Shown piece by piece: positions 8,783-18,481 of a DNA stretch of 53,170 nt. Source of the stretch: JAHHUA01 sp036635475 (GTDB taxonomy: Bacteria; Bacillota; Clostridia; Oscillospirales; Ruminococcaceae); NCBI GenBank assembly GCA_036635475.1, contig JAVWQH010000014.1:1-53170 (forward strand), read 5' to 3'. Every line of letters begins with the position of its first letter. The stretch's first letter is position 1. A model generated the notes under the pieces. It saw only the letters and a list, made by a program, of their open reading frames with translations, searched no databases and was not told where the DNA came from. The position numbers were made by a program, and so were the translations under genes.

Positions 8783-9778
8783 TTAAACAGTTGCATAAAT
8801 TCCGAATTTTTTACCCGCAACAAAGGCTGTGCCCCAAGTAGAAAGATATGTAATGTCAATAGTCAAATCGGCATTATCAGTAGGTTCACTAACTTTCAAG
8901 ATGTCGTTACCACCAACGGTTTGCTTGATAGGCTTGTCCATATTGACAGGCACAATAGTATATTTGTTATCATCAAACATAAAAGTAGTTTTACCAACCT
9001 CATGACGTTGTGGAAGTGCCATAACATCAATACCATTCCACTTCATTGCGTAACCACCATTATAAAGGTCTGTTTTTGCTTGTTCCGATGTAACAGCAGT
9101 GGTTATTTTCCTTGCGCCTTTAAGTGTGCAGATAATCATAACTTTTTCGCCATCATTGGCGGCAGATACATGATTACACGCATCAATCAAAGCATCTTCA
9201 GAGTAAGCTCCCGCTGTAGGATAAAAGTCTGCGCCCAAATTAGAAGCTGTAAGACCATTCCAAGCAGCATAAATATCGTCCATACGCTGTTTCTTTACAG
9301 CCTTAACAATAGTATTAGTAAGTTCTGTGATATCTGCACGACCAGAAAGTACACGAGTTAAAGGTTCATAAATCTTAATACCATGAACAGTCGGCTTAAC
9401 AGTAAACTCCTCTTTTTTGCCAAGTCTCTGACGACGAATACCCTGTGTACCACGAGCAACATCAGACACAATAAGAGTAGACTCTTTTTCCACTATATAT
9501 TCAGGTGCATCGCCCTCGTTAAGATTTTTTTCCTCTACATAATTCATAAAGAATTCATCACCCTTTAAGCCATCATTTGTAGCTACTTTGATGATTTCCT
9601 CTATGATCTCATAAAGTTCAGGGTTACGTCTGAAATTTTTATAATCAAGCTTTGTAGATCCACCATTTGCAGCAATCAATGCTTGACGAATAGTGTCTTT
9701 TGCCTCATCCTTGGAAAACTTTTGAACTGTGTTATTGCAATAATCAAGTACAAGCTTGACCAAATTAGTTTTATCCAT
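8783..9778 (-). CDS. Major capsid protein
   Basis: 331 residues with AAAGGAGG upstream. It has the features of HK97-fold capsid subunits: a helical N-terminus (1-60), an extended loop, a middle section (VHGIKIYEPLTRVLSGRADI) and a C-terminal half with a major-spine-like segment and a late strand (ITYLSTWGTAFVAGKKFGIY). Order scaffold/protease, decoration, capsid, terminator, connectors is classical. I identify it from gene order and general sequence type; exact family would need a profile search. Confidence 0.8.
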   Translation of the reverse strand: MDKTNLVKLVLDYCNNTVQKFSKDEAKDTIRQALIAANGGSTKLDYKNFRRNPELYEIIEEIIKVATNDGLKGDEFFMNYVEEKNLNEGDAPEYIVEKESTLIVSDVARGTQGIRRQRLGKKEEFTVKPTVHGIKIYEPLTRVLSGRADITELTNTIVKAVKKQRMDDIYAAWNGLTASNLGADFYPTAGAYSEDALIDACNHVSAANDGEKVMIICTLKGARKITTAVTSEQAKTDLYNGGYAMKWNGIDVMALPQRHEVGKTTFMFDDNKYTIVPVNMDKPIKQTVGGNDILKVSEPTDNADLTIDITYLSTWGTAFVAGKKFGIYATV

Positions 9779-9799
9779 ATTATTATTCCTCCTTTAAAT

Positions 9800-10303
9800 T
9801 TAAGCTACTTCTACAACATAATAAGTGATGCCGCTGTCACCCTCGATAGCGATACATTTACCTACAGTTGTAGAACTTGCTGTTGCAGTTGCTACGGCTT
9901 TAAAAGTTGTTCCAGCCATTAGCTCTATTGTGTCGCCTACCTTGGGTGCTACATCAAAGCAGCCTACGGTACAACCAAAGGTACTACCTGTATGGAACAT
10001 ATAACCAAGGGCAGCGTCCCCAGCTTCGTTGGTAAAATCAGTAAGATTGCGTTTTCGTTCATCAACCATATACTCTGGAGAAGCGACAAGAACTACCTCG
10101 TTAAGTGGAGTGCTTGCAGTAGGGACAGTTGCCTTTCTGATTTCACGCTCATTTGGTAGCAAAGCACCAAATTTAACCACCATTCCGTTGTCAATCTCAG
10201 CAACCTTGTCGCCTACGAAATATCTCACAGACTTTAGCAAAGAGCCATCTTTTGTACCGGACATATTGTCGGTACGAACCACATTATGAATTGTTTTAGC
10301 CAT
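9800..10303 (-). CDS. Putative capsid decoration / head-stabilising protein
   Basis: 167 residues with TAGGAGG before the ATG. Beta-rich with many Thr, Ala, Gly and Val (KAVATATASSTTVGKCIAIEG). It lies between scaffold and major capsid genes, the usual slot of small head decoration proteins. The fold looks like a small beta barrel. No enzyme motif. Assignment rests on context and composition. Confidence 0.6.
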   Translation of the reverse strand: MAKTIHNVVRTDNMSGTKDGSLLKSVRYFVGDKVAEIDNGMVVKFGALLPNEREIRKATVPTASTPLNEVVLVASPEYMVDERKRNLTDFTNEAGDAALGYMFHTGSTFGCTVGCFDVAPKVGDTIELMAGTTFKAVATATASSTTVGKCIAIEGDSGITYYVVEVA

Positions 10304-10326
10304 AATTTAATTCCTCCTATATTTTG

Positions 10327-11901
10327 TTATTTACGTTTTCCAAATTCATTAAAAATGCCCCCATAAGGTTCATCATCTGTGTCGCCAGATGAATTGCCAA
10401 TTGGGAGCTTAATTGGATTGGGCTTATTCGGTTTTGCTGAGAATTTGGCAGGTGTATTTTTACCACGAATGGCATAACATTTTTCCTTTAAATCTTCAAC
10501 ATTTTCAAAAGTTTCCGCCGCTGTTTTTTCAAGATTAATAAAATCCTCAACCGTGTTCAAATCTTCAAATTCAGACAATGCTAATTTTATTTCAGCCGTA
10601 TGGTCATCAGATAAACGACTTGTCTTAAATTTTTGTAACTCTGCCACCTCAGTATCTGGGGTACTATATGCTTTTTTATAGTTGTCAAAATCTGTTTGAA
10701 GTACAGAAAATGCGTTACGAGATTTCTCAAGTTTTTCGTTTTCCTCAAGTGTCAGCCAAGTAACAACCATTTCTTCAAATTCAGAAGTTAGGGTGGCAGT
10801 CATATCAGCTTTGTTGTAGGTGTATGCAAATCTTCCGTGTTTGCACTCAGAATTGTCATCACTATAAAAATTTCTTTCAACATATACAAATGTGTCGTCA
10901 AAATCTTGAACCCAAAAATTCACAGAGCTAATTATTTCTCCATTATCATCACGTTCAAATTTTGAGTCACAAGCATTACTAAGAGCTTCTCTTTTTTGTT
11001 GGTATGTTGCTGCAAACACTTCGCATTTAGAACATTTTTTGCGTTTCTTTTTAAGCTCATCAAGTTTTAATTTAAAATCATCTTCTGAAATGTCATCAGA
11101 TATTTCAAAATCCAAATCTTCAAGTACAACTTCATATTCCAAAAGAATTTCAGATATTTTTTCTTGTGTTAATTTCAATTTTTCGTTTCCTCCCTTTTTA
11201 ATATTTTCAAAACAAAAAGCAAGCTCTTTTTTAAGCTCGCCCATTATTGTAGAAAACTCATTTTTACTTAATGCAAATTTATACGGTTCTACGCAAGAAC
11301 TAGGGAAGCAAGGCTCAAAATTTTTAGTGTCATCGATATTAGATTTTCCCAAAAGGCAGAGAGCCGAATATGTATAGTCTATGATATCCATATAATTTCT
11401 ATCGTCTGCCAATGGAGTAGCAACTTCCCAATCAATTTCCATAGACTCGTTAAAATATGTTTTTTCGTCATATATTGCATCTAAAAGTTCGGGGTACCTG
11501 CCAGTCCATAAAATGACTTGCCCTACGAGGTAAGTTACAACCGTTCCGTCAGGCTCAGTTATGTCCTCAAAATGCAATGTGTCCTCATCTTGATACGGAA
11601 CAACACCAAAAGGTACAGTCAAATCTTTAAATGTCAATCCTTCTTCTGTTAATTTGATTTCCATATCGTGAGAACCCATATATAATTTTCCTGTTTCATC
11701 TTCTATTAAATGCCCGACAACAGGGATGTTATATATTGTTTTCAAGTTGCGTAAAACATTTTCTTTTGAAAAGTGTGATAAATTTCTGTTTTTCCCGATT
11801 CCATGAATTAAACATTTTGCCAATGTAAATTGGTCGTTTAATTTTTCAAAAGACTTTACTTTTGCATTAAATTCAATAGATATAGTATTTGTTTTATTCA
11901 T
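10327..11901 (-). CDS. Prohead scaffold / protease-like protein
   Basis: 524 residues from ATG 11901, chosen because GGAAGGAGG stands just upstream; a longer frame to 11976 has no such site. Residues 1-200 resemble the N-terminal domain of phage scaffold-protease proteins (NIPVVGHLIED, LTFKDLTVPFGVVPYQDED, VILWTGRYPELLDAI). The middle (220-420) is Lys/Glu-rich and coiled, and the C-terminus is disordered (NKPNPIKLPIG). This architecture fits internal scaffolding linked to a protease domain. I did not identify a full catalytic triad. Confidence 0.65.
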   Translation of the reverse strand: MNKTNTISIEFNAKVKSFEKLNDQFTLAKCLIHGIGKNRNLSHFSKENVLRNLKTIYNIPVVGHLIEDETGKLYMGSHDMEIKLTEEGLTFKDLTVPFGVVPYQDEDTLHFEDITEPDGTVVTYLVGQVILWTGRYPELLDAIYDEKTYFNESMEIDWEVATPLADDRNYMDIIDYTYSALCLLGKSNIDDTKNFEPCFPSSCVEPYKFALSKNEFSTIMGELKKELAFCFENIKKGGNEKLKLTQEKISEILLEYEVVLEDLDFEISDDISEDDFKLKLDELKKKRKKCSKCEVFAATYQQKREALSNACDSKFERDDNGEIISSVNFWVQDFDDTFVYVERNFYSDDNSECKHGRFAYTYNKADMTATLTSEFEEMVVTWLTLEENEKLEKSRNAFSVLQTDFDNYKKAYSTPDTEVAELQKFKTSRLSDDHTAEIKLALSEFEDLNTVEDFINLEKTAAETFENVEDLKEKCYAIRGKNTPAKFSAKPNKPNPIKLPIGNSSGDTDDEPYGGIFNEFGKRK

Positions 11902-11932
11902 TTTTTCCTCCTTCCTTGATTTTTCAAACAGA

Positions 11933-12136
11933 TCAAAATCGCAACGTATTTTCCATAAGAAAATCACATTTATCAAAATTACTTTGTAAATGCTTCAGAA
12001 GTTCAGGTGTGGCAATAAAACAAAAAACTTCTTTATTATTGATTTTTTCTGATATATATGAAAATCCCAACGAAGCTAGTTGACCAGCCTTGTTGGGATT
12101 TATCACCTTTATTAATTTTTTATCTTTCAAATTCAT
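11933..12136 (-). CDS. Small protein between portal and scaffold genes
   Basis: 67 residues. Its ATG (12136) shares one base with the portal stop TGA, so it is translationally coupled; the site GGAAGG is unusually close and a GTG one codon upstream is possible. Sequence such as KAGQLASLGFSYISEKINN looks like a compact alpha/beta fold. SPbeta-like phages also carry a small gene at this point, as far as I recall. Function unknown. Confidence 0.65.
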   Translation of the reverse strand: MNLKDKKLIKVINPNKAGQLASLGFSYISEKINNKEVFCFIATPELLKHLQSNFDKCDFLMENTLRF

Positions 12137-13608
12137 CACCTTCCAGCATTTCCGTCGGATTCGGCAGTTTTTTCTCCAGCCTCGGTCAATTCTTCGCCTT
12201 TACTCTCGGCAGTTGGTCTACCAGCAATAGAATCTGAAGATTGTGTATACGAACTTGACAGCGGTATCATCTTATCTTGCAATTCTAAAACCTCTGTCTC
12301 AAGATAATTTAAAGCTTCAAAGTCTCCTCCATTTATTCCAAGCACTGCACCCATCATTGTTTTTGTTGGCAGTCCATACGATGCAGCTTCTTTATACAAT
12401 TTGAACATTTCTTCTTGATTAAAAGCAGTAATCGGTAACATCTTGATTTTAAACTTAACCGTTCCAGATACGTCTTTAAGTCTGCGATTTATCCATCTTT
12501 CAACTTGGCGAATAAAACCAATAACAATTGCTTCGTCTGATTTGATTGAGATTTTTAAAGAAGAAATACTACTTTTATTGCCACCAAAGTTAAGTTGGCT
12601 TGTACCTGAAGAATTATAAAATTGTTCCTCCGCCTTACTAACATCGTCCACATTGTTTAATCCACCACTTTTTTCAAATTCTATTGTGTTTAACTTAGCA
12701 GGAGATGCAGTCGCACCAACATTTTCTGGTGTTTGAGATAATAATTGATTATAGTAATTTACAATATCATCCCAAAGCATTGTAGGTTGTCCGTCTTTTG
12801 TTGGGATTTCCATATTAATAAGCTTATAGTTTCCAACTTCAGTACGAGCCTTTGCAAGTGCCTTATAGTCTTCAATGTCGTGGAGCGAAGCCATTGTACC
12901 CGCAAAGATAGGGAGTGGGTACATTAGCCCCTCATTGAGTTTAAAACACGCACTTATCTTAGTCAGAACTTCCTTGCGTTTAATTCCATCTTTTTTGTAT
13001 TCGTTCCACATAGAAGTAAACTCTGGCGGATAAAACTGTAATTCTTCCTCTTTTATTTTACTAATATCCACCGCAAAATTGAAAATGCCATCTTCTTTGG
13101 AGCTTAATTCACACCAATCTGGGTTTATCGGCTGTATCATAAAGCTGTCGGAAGTTTCCCATGTTACACCATAAAAAACATCTTCCCTAAACACTACATC
13201 TGCTACTTTTTGCATTTCGTGTGGGATTTGCATATTTTCTATGTATTGAGATGTTTTTATGTATTGCTTTTTATATGCGTCAGTTTTCGCCTTTTGAGAA
13301 TCAAATTTTGATGGTAATATAATATATGCCCATGTCGCCATAAGTGAATAATACGCCATAAGACGATGATATTGACTTGAATTATTGTTCATATAAATAC
13401 TAGCGTCTCTGATATTTTTTTCATTACGCTGAGGATTTTTTAAAAATTCAATAATTTTATCTTTAGTAAACTTTTGAAACGATAATGTGGATTTTGTATT
13501 AGAAGTTAAATCAACAAGCGGCTGTCTCGCAGTTTTTGCAAACATAGCATACATAAGAGAATTAAACTCTTCCTGACTGTATGATTTTTTATTTATTTCT
13601 TCGGACAT
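12136..13608 (-). CDS. Portal protein
   Basis: 490 residues from ATG 13608 (GGTGGTGA about 10 nt before); a longer reading to 13650 is less likely. The gene follows the large terminase and has portal-like features: a helical start, a central beta region (VTWETSDSFMIQPINPDW), the stem segment IRQVERWINRRL and a long C-terminal helix with LELQDKMIPLSS. The last 35 residues are Ser/Glu-rich and probably flexible. Portals form the dodecameric DNA gate of the head. Position and size support the call strongly. Confidence 0.8.
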   Translation of the reverse strand: MSEEINKKSYSQEEFNSLMYAMFAKTARQPLVDLTSNTKSTLSFQKFTKDKIIEFLKNPQRNEKNIRDASIYMNNNSSQYHRLMAYYSLMATWAYIILPSKFDSQKAKTDAYKKQYIKTSQYIENMQIPHEMQKVADVVFREDVFYGVTWETSDSFMIQPINPDWCELSSKEDGIFNFAVDISKIKEEELQFYPPEFTSMWNEYKKDGIKRKEVLTKISACFKLNEGLMYPLPIFAGTMASLHDIEDYKALAKARTEVGNYKLINMEIPTKDGQPTMLWDDIVNYYNQLLSQTPENVGATASPAKLNTIEFEKSGGLNNVDDVSKAEEQFYNSSGTSQLNFGGNKSSISSLKISIKSDEAIVIGFIRQVERWINRRLKDVSGTVKFKIKMLPITAFNQEEMFKLYKEAASYGLPTKTMMGAVLGINGGDFEALNYLETEVLELQDKMIPLSSSYTQSSDSIAGRPTAESKGEELTEAGEKTAESDGNAGR

Positions 13609-13657
13609 TGTAGTGATTTCACCACCTTTCATTTGAGATATTTTTAACAAGTATTAA

Positions 13658-15388
13658 TTATGTACTGCGAATTTTTGGTTTGCGGAATTGGAGTAGGGAA
13701 GTATTAGAATTAGAACGAGGCTTAGCCAAACTACGTTCAAGTTCAGAAGCGATTGCATTTGCATAAGAACAGCTACTGTATCTATCTTTTCTCATTCCGC
13801 CTTGCTCTGAAACCTTGATTTTGCCATTAATAACCTCATAAGATAAATTAATCATTTCGTTTATTAACATAGATGTTTGATAATATGGAGATTGAAACAT
13901 GGACTGCTCTTCAGCCCCTAGCTTACGATAACATTTGTTCAAAAGTAGTTGCTCATTAGCATCCATCTCATTAATAAGAAGTTTCATTTTCCCACGCTTT
14001 AAGCAATCTCTTAAATTTACCGCAGCATCACTATTAAATTGCTGTGTTGCTTTAACACTATATATAATTTTAGGAGCATTTGAATCCTTGCATCGTTCAG
14101 ACATTTTGGGGTCATTGATGCAGTCCCAAGGTTGATATACAACATTTCGTTCTTCATCCACAATTTCACGAACTAAATTATCGAAAATGGAAATTCCGAC
14201 ACCGTTGGTATCAACAACACAAAAATCCGCTTCAAAATCATCATATAATTGTCTTAGTCTGATTGATTGGTCAAACGTGTGTCCGCCGTTTCTGGTCTCA
14301 ATATAAATTACATTTCTAATATATTGATAACTTGATGTTGGAATTAACTGTAAAACAGTAAAGCAAGTGTTATCGTTTTTAGATCCACCTTGCGTTGCAA
14401 CGTCCATTCCTATTATCCTAATTTCACCATTCGTCTTTGACTTGTATTTTAACTTAGGATCTCCCAAAACTGCATAATATGGAATTGGATAAATTGGAAA
14501 CTCAATGCTTCGATTAATATTCATATCGTCAAAAGAATAAAATGCGTTACTCGCCTCCCCGAAGAAAAGGCTGTCCATTTCGATTGACCATGCAATACTA
14601 TCGAAGTCGTCCTCTTGCATTTCTTCTCTAATTTGTTCTTCTGGGTAATATCCCTCACTAACCGGAAGTTGGTAGGGAAAACCAACGGCAATATAATTTT
14701 CACCCTTTATCATTGACTTGAAAAACGATTGAAATTTAGCCCAACTATAATGATATTTATAGTATGCAGAAGATATATATGTTTCACAGTTAGACTCCTT
14801 TGGGTAGTTTTTATATTCTGGTTTGTTATAAAAATTTGGAGTACGTTGACCTGCTTTAAATTTACGCAGAACAGTATCTAAAATTTTCTTTTTAATTTGC
14901 ACAAATTCATCGTTTACAATCCAAGTTGCACGAGCATTTCTTGCTGATTCTCTAGCAGTAGCAATTTTTACAATTGAACCGTTTTTAAATTTTAAATATG
15001 AATCAGACGGAGTTGTTTTATAGTCTTCTATTTCAAATCTAAGATTTGATGAAACTGGCATAAATTCTTCCACTATTTTATTGATTACATTAGTACTTTG
15101 CCCTCGGTTTCCAGCCGAAATAACAACTTTTGTTTTAGGGTATAATACACATTTTATACAAATCGCAGCCGCCACAATTTGAGATTTACCCATACCACGA
15201 CTGGCAATAATCATGCAATATGTAAATTTTATAATTAAATTGATAAGTATCTGTTGAAATGGTCGCATCCACCTCATTCCAAAATACTCAATGCCAAATC
15301 TGTGCGGGTGGCACCGATAAAAGCTCACCCATATGCCAAGACCGTCCATTATCTTGTCATATTTACTCACTTTACTTTTACTGGGCAT
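13658..15388 (-). CDS. Terminase large subunit
   Basis: 576 residues. The ATPase domain holds a Walker A (ASRGMGKSQ, ~62-70), an arginine-rich helix (ATARESARNARA) and a Walker B-like strand (WIVNDEF). The nuclease domain starts with GMDVATQGGSKNDNT (~328) and continues with VVDTNGVG (~392), giving the acidic residues of the RNase H-type nuclease. The enzyme cuts and pumps phage DNA into the prohead at the portal. ATG overlaps the preceding stop by one base. In SPbeta the corresponding gene is yonF, from memory. Confidence 0.93.
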   Translation of the reverse strand: MPSKSKVSKYDKIMDGLGIWVSFYRCHPHRFGIEYFGMRWMRPFQQILINLIIKFTYCMIIASRGMGKSQIVAAAICIKCVLYPKTKVVISAGNRGQSTNVINKIVEEFMPVSSNLRFEIEDYKTTPSDSYLKFKNGSIVKIATARESARNARATWIVNDEFVQIKKKILDTVLRKFKAGQRTPNFYNKPEYKNYPKESNCETYISSAYYKYHYSWAKFQSFFKSMIKGENYIAVGFPYQLPVSEGYYPEEQIREEMQEDDFDSIAWSIEMDSLFFGEASNAFYSFDDMNINRSIEFPIYPIPYYAVLGDPKLKYKSKTNGEIRIIGMDVATQGGSKNDNTCFTVLQLIPTSSYQYIRNVIYIETRNGGHTFDQSIRLRQLYDDFEADFCVVDTNGVGISIFDNLVREIVDEERNVVYQPWDCINDPKMSERCKDSNAPKIIYSVKATQQFNSDAAVNLRDCLKRGKMKLLINEMDANEQLLLNKCYRKLGAEEQSMFQSPYYQTSMLINEMINLSYEVINGKIKVSEQGGMRKDRYSSCSYANAIASELERSLAKPRSNSNTSLLQFRKPKIRST

Positions 15389-16488
15389 TACAAATCACCG
15401 TCTTTATCTTCTGCGGTAAATCCATTTTCAATCAAATATTCAAAAACATCCTCAGAGTCCGAATTTTCAAGTTCTGGAATTGTGACACGGTACTTGTCCA
15501 TTTCTTCTTCGTACATATGTGAATATTTATTTTTTAATCCAAGCATTTTACATAGATGTCCTATAAAATAAACAAGAATTAATTTCATAATCCCGTCAAC
15601 ATCTTTCCATTCTTCACTTGGTTCAGGAATTGGACGATCGTTTTCAAACATATCAATCATTACACCAATTGGTTTTTCGGCATTTTTATCATTTGCATCT
15701 TCTTGTTTTGGTGTAAGGTTGGCTCTATCTAATGTTTTTTGGCACGTATCTACTAATTTTTGATATACATCGACTTTACCTTCGAGAAGTGCCTTGTTTT
15801 TTTGCAACTCAAGTACACACAAATCCTTAACAAGACCTTCACGAGACTTTCCGTCTACAACACAACGAGCCTTCCAGTCGCTAAGTTGAATATTTAAAAA
15901 TTCATAGTCCTCAGGAGAAAAACCATATCCCCAATTTTTAACGCTATTTGCTTTTATTTTAATGCCAGTTTCTTCTTGTGCATTTTCTAAATCCTCAATT
16001 GAATTTATAGCGTTTGACTCACATTCTTTTAAATAATCATCATATGTTTTCCATGAATTTTGGGAAAGATTAAGCTGTTTTACGTATTCCTTAATACGAG
16101 AACGATGGATATCAATCTTTTTAACAGAATTTAGTGTACTTTCGCTTAAATACATGTCCCAGTGTAGTGCCATTCTGCGAATTGCCTCATCTTGGCTACC
16201 AAGTGATTCTGTATATTGATCGGTGCTGCTATTAAAACATCTATTACATATTGTTAAATAATGCCCATTGCCGTTAAAGAAAGGGGAATGTGTAGCGGGG
16301 AAATTTCCAGATTGTTTTGAGAATCTATCGCCACACATACAACAGCGGAATGGTTTTTTAACCAATATTTCATCTGTTTCGATTTTATTTGGGACAACGG
16401 TTGGTTTCGTCTGAACATTAGCCTGTGCAGCGGTTGCTTTAATTAATTGCTCTTTTGGTTTAATTGAACCCTTTGGTCTTCCAGCCAT
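15388..16488 (-). CDS. Putative terminase small-subunit-like protein with zinc finger
   Basis: 366 residues from ATG 16488 (AAGGGG 8 nt upstream). It begins MAGRPKGSIKPKEQ, an AT-hook-like GRPKGS element common in small terminase subunits of clostridial phages. CCMCGDRFSKQSGNFPAT plus ICNRCF supplies a CxxC/CxxC zinc site (~48-85). The rest is helical. Overlap with the large terminase start fits a packaging partner. It is larger than ordinary small terminases, so the call is tentative. Confidence 0.6.
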   Translation of the reverse strand: MAGRPKGSIKPKEQLIKATAAQANVQTKPTVVPNKIETDEILVKKPFRCCMCGDRFSKQSGNFPATHSPFFNGNGHYLTICNRCFNSSTDQYTESLGSQDEAIRRMALHWDMYLSESTLNSVKKIDIHRSRIKEYVKQLNLSQNSWKTYDDYLKECESNAINSIEDLENAQEETGIKIKANSVKNWGYGFSPEDYEFLNIQLSDWKARCVVDGKSREGLVKDLCVLELQKNKALLEGKVDVYQKLVDTCQKTLDRANLTPKQEDANDKNAEKPIGVMIDMFENDRPIPEPSEEWKDVDGIMKLILVYFIGHLCKMLGLKNKYSHMYEEEMDKYRVTIPELENSDSEDVFEYLIENGFTAEDKDGDL

Positions 16489-16593
16489 ATTTTCAACCCC
16501 TTTCCTAAAATAAAAAATCACCCCACCAGTCTCGGCAGAGCGTCATAATTTGTTATATTAATATCTTCATAAAATAATCCATTTATACGGCTA

Positions 16594-17025
16594 TTATTCT
16601 CTATATTTAGCCATATCAAGCTGACGATTAAGTGAGTCTATATTTTTTAAAATATTCATTCCACTGTTATAATCTTTATTTGCTATAACTTTTTCATAAT
16701 CTTTTAGTAAAATATCAATGTTGCGTTGGTAAACATCATCTTCAGATACATTTTCCTTATTAATTGTTGCGGCATAAATATTCCCAAATTCTTGAACAAA
16801 TGTTTCAAGTTCATCTATTAGAAAAGTATTTCCACGATATTGCCCCAAATTCATTTCTTTGCGTGTGATTGGCGGCAAAATGTGCAAACCCATCTCTTTT
16901 GCTTTTTCAGATACCATTCTCTTAACAGTATCAGTATGCACAACAATCTGATATCCTGTTTCAGCTGACATCTTAATTAGGTCATATGTTTTTCCAGTAC
17001 CCCTGTTTTTACAAATCAAATTCAT
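16594..17025 (-). CDS. Small P-loop ATPase
   Basis: 143 residues with AAAGGAG upstream. Walker A is NRGTGKT (residues 7-13) and Walker B-like TFLIDELE (~67-74), so the nucleotide site is complete in a very short protein. The C-terminal 60 residues are helical (IANKDYNSGMNILKNIDSLN). Such minimal P-loop proteins near packaging genes occur in several phages without assigned roles. ATP binding is a safe inference; a function in packaging or DNA handling is not shown. Confidence 0.75.
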   Translation of the reverse strand: MNLICKNRGTGKTYDLIKMSAETGYQIVVHTDTVKRMVSEKAKEMGLHILPPITRKEMNLGQYRGNTFLIDELETFVQEFGNIYAATINKENVSEDDVYQRNIDILLKDYEKVIANKDYNSGMNILKNIDSLNRQLDMAKYRE

Positions 17026-17072
17026 TTTAATTTCTCCTTTGGCGGTGCGGTCGCTACCCTAAATTTAATATA

Positions 17073-17834
17073 TTAAGCTTCATAGCCTAATTTCTCCAAC
17101 AATTTTCTAATTCCATCAATGCCTTTTTGGAACACTACTGTTTTGAAATTCACTTGAATGTCTCCGTTAGGTTTGGTGAATTTGCTTTCTATAACTCTAA
17201 ACCAGCCATTGTCAATATAGAGCTGATATGGTTCATTATTGTATCGCAATATTTTATTTTCTCGAAGTACTTCAAACAATTTGTTTCTTCCAAGACCGTA
17301 ATTTGCTAATATCTTTGCAGTTTTAGCCATATCACAAGTCGTTTCAGATTCCATAACATCATTGTAGAAATCAACTTTAGGTTGTTGCAATCTTAATGCT
17401 GTTTGTTGGTTCTGGATTTGAGTAAATAGTCCCTCAACAATAGTTTTCATATCGCTTGGCAATGTTCCAAAATATGTATCAACCATTTTGGTGGGGCTTG
17501 CAATAAATCCGCCCGACTGTCGCATAGTTTTAAGAACATTTTTTACTTCTTTTTTGAACACTTTTGCAATTGGCTTGCGTGATTGGAACAGAACCTCATA
17601 CAGCCCATTTTCGGTTAGAAACCACATTTCACGATTTTGACCTGATACAAACATTGTTTGTGTCAGCTTCTCCTCCTCGTCAATTGAACGGATCATCGTA
17701 GAAACGTCGCTATGTTCAATACATTCAGCCACATCTTTTGCTAAAAATAATGGGTTGTCAATTTCTCCATATACTCTAAATTGTTTGCTGAAAATTTCCT
17801 GTTGATTAATAATTTGCAATTCTTTTTCGTTCAT
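17073..17834 (-). CDS. Phage antirepressor, BRO-N plus KilAC-type C-terminus
   Basis: 253 residues; AGAGGAATTAA before the ATG. Residues ~15-110 are a BRO-N domain (FRVYGEIDNPLFLAKDVAE, WFLTENGLYEVLFQSRKPIA, FKKEVKNVLKTMRQSGG). Residues ~140-250 match the KilAC/ANT domain (AKTAKILANYGLGRNKLFEV, LRENKILRYNNEPYQLYIDN). Such proteins bind DNA or repressors to alter lysis-lysogeny control. It lies between packaging genes and a structured leader at 17874-17938. Both domains appear intact. Confidence 0.88.
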   Translation of the reverse strand: MNEKELQIINQQEIFSKQFRVYGEIDNPLFLAKDVAECIEHSDVSTMIRSIDEEEKLTQTMFVSGQNREMWFLTENGLYEVLFQSRKPIAKVFKKEVKNVLKTMRQSGGFIASPTKMVDTYFGTLPSDMKTIVEGLFTQIQNQQTALRLQQPKVDFYNDVMESETTCDMAKTAKILANYGLGRNKLFEVLRENKILRYNNEPYQLYIDNGWFRVIESKFTKPNGDIQVNFKTVVFQKGIDGIRKLLEKLGYEA

Positions 17835-17873
17835 TTAATTCCTCTTTTCTTATATCCCCATCAATATTAGAAA

Positions 17874-17938
17874 TAAGGCGGAAGTGGGATGAGGTTGACC
17901 ACTTATCAACTTGGGAGCTACCCAAGCCTATCCGCTTA
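17874..17938. ncRNA. Possible three-way-junction RNA in the antirepressor leader
   Basis: Three perfect or near-perfect stems nest here: TAAGGCGG with CCGCTTA (7 bp, one bulged G), AAGTGG with CCACTT, and CTTGGG with CCCAAG. This is a closed three-way junction of about 65 nt. A loop GTTGA and a linker TCAAC could also pair as a pseudoknot. It lies about 40 nt upstream of the antirepressor start on the minus strand and downstream of a terminator hairpin. I do not recognise an RNA family; strand is uncertain. Confidence 0.45.
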
Positions 17939-17979
17939 TCTAAATAGCCAGTTTCAAGGTGTTACCTCAAAATTGACAT

Positions 17980-18020
17980 AAAAAAGACGATAGGGGAGAA
18001 GTAACTCCATCTATCGTCTT
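17980..18020. terminator. Bidirectional terminator-like hairpin
   Basis: Ten-base arms AAGACGATAG (17984-17993) and CTATCGTCTT (18011-18020) flank a 17-nt loop. The minus strand continues into five or more T residues. It would end minus-strand transcripts coming from the IscB element or the recombinase before the antirepressor leader. Confidence 0.75.
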
Positions 18021-18079
18021 TGCTTTTATAAAAATTTAGCAAGAAAACCGCTATCCCTTTAGGGTATCGGATGAATTGC

Positions 18080-18481
18080 CTACCCTTGATTCTGTATATA
18101 TTTTTCAATTATTTCTTGTGAAACTTGTCCTATGCTACATGCAAAATAACCATCGCTCCAAAAAGTATTTTTTACCCAAAATTGTTTTTGTAAATGTTTG
18201 TTGTTATTTTCGTACCTCCAAATTCTATATGTTGAAATTTGTTTGAACAACCTTACAATATCTAATATTGATTTCGTTGGAGAATATTGAATTAGTAAGT
18301 GGATATGGTCTTTGTCCGTTTCCATCTCAATTATATTAAGGTCATACTCATCTGCAATATCCACAAAAATAGATTTAATTTGGCTGCTGTATTTAATAAG
18401 CAGTTTCTTTCTATATTTACAAACAAATATTAGATGAGCCATTAAGCAATGTTTTGAATGACTTGTTCTGACATAATCCAA
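18080..18481 (-). CDS. tnpA: IS200/IS605 transposase TnpA (Y1 HUH)
   Basis: 133 residues starting at TTG 18481, overlapping the iscB end by 40 bp. The HUH motif is DHIHLLIQY (~60) and the catalytic tyrosine lies in SQEIIEKYIQNQ at the C-terminus. LIFVCKYRKKLL near the N-terminus is typical. TnpA is a single-strand transposase that cuts and joins hairpin ends. All catalytic elements are present, so the element could be active. Confidence 0.92.
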   Translation of the reverse strand: MDYVRTSHSKHCLMAHLIFVCKYRKKLLIKYSSQIKSIFVDIADEYDLNIIEMETDKDHIHLLIQYSPTKSILDIVRLFKQISTYRIWRYENNNKHLQKQFWVKNTFWSDGYFACSIGQVSQEIIEKYIQNQG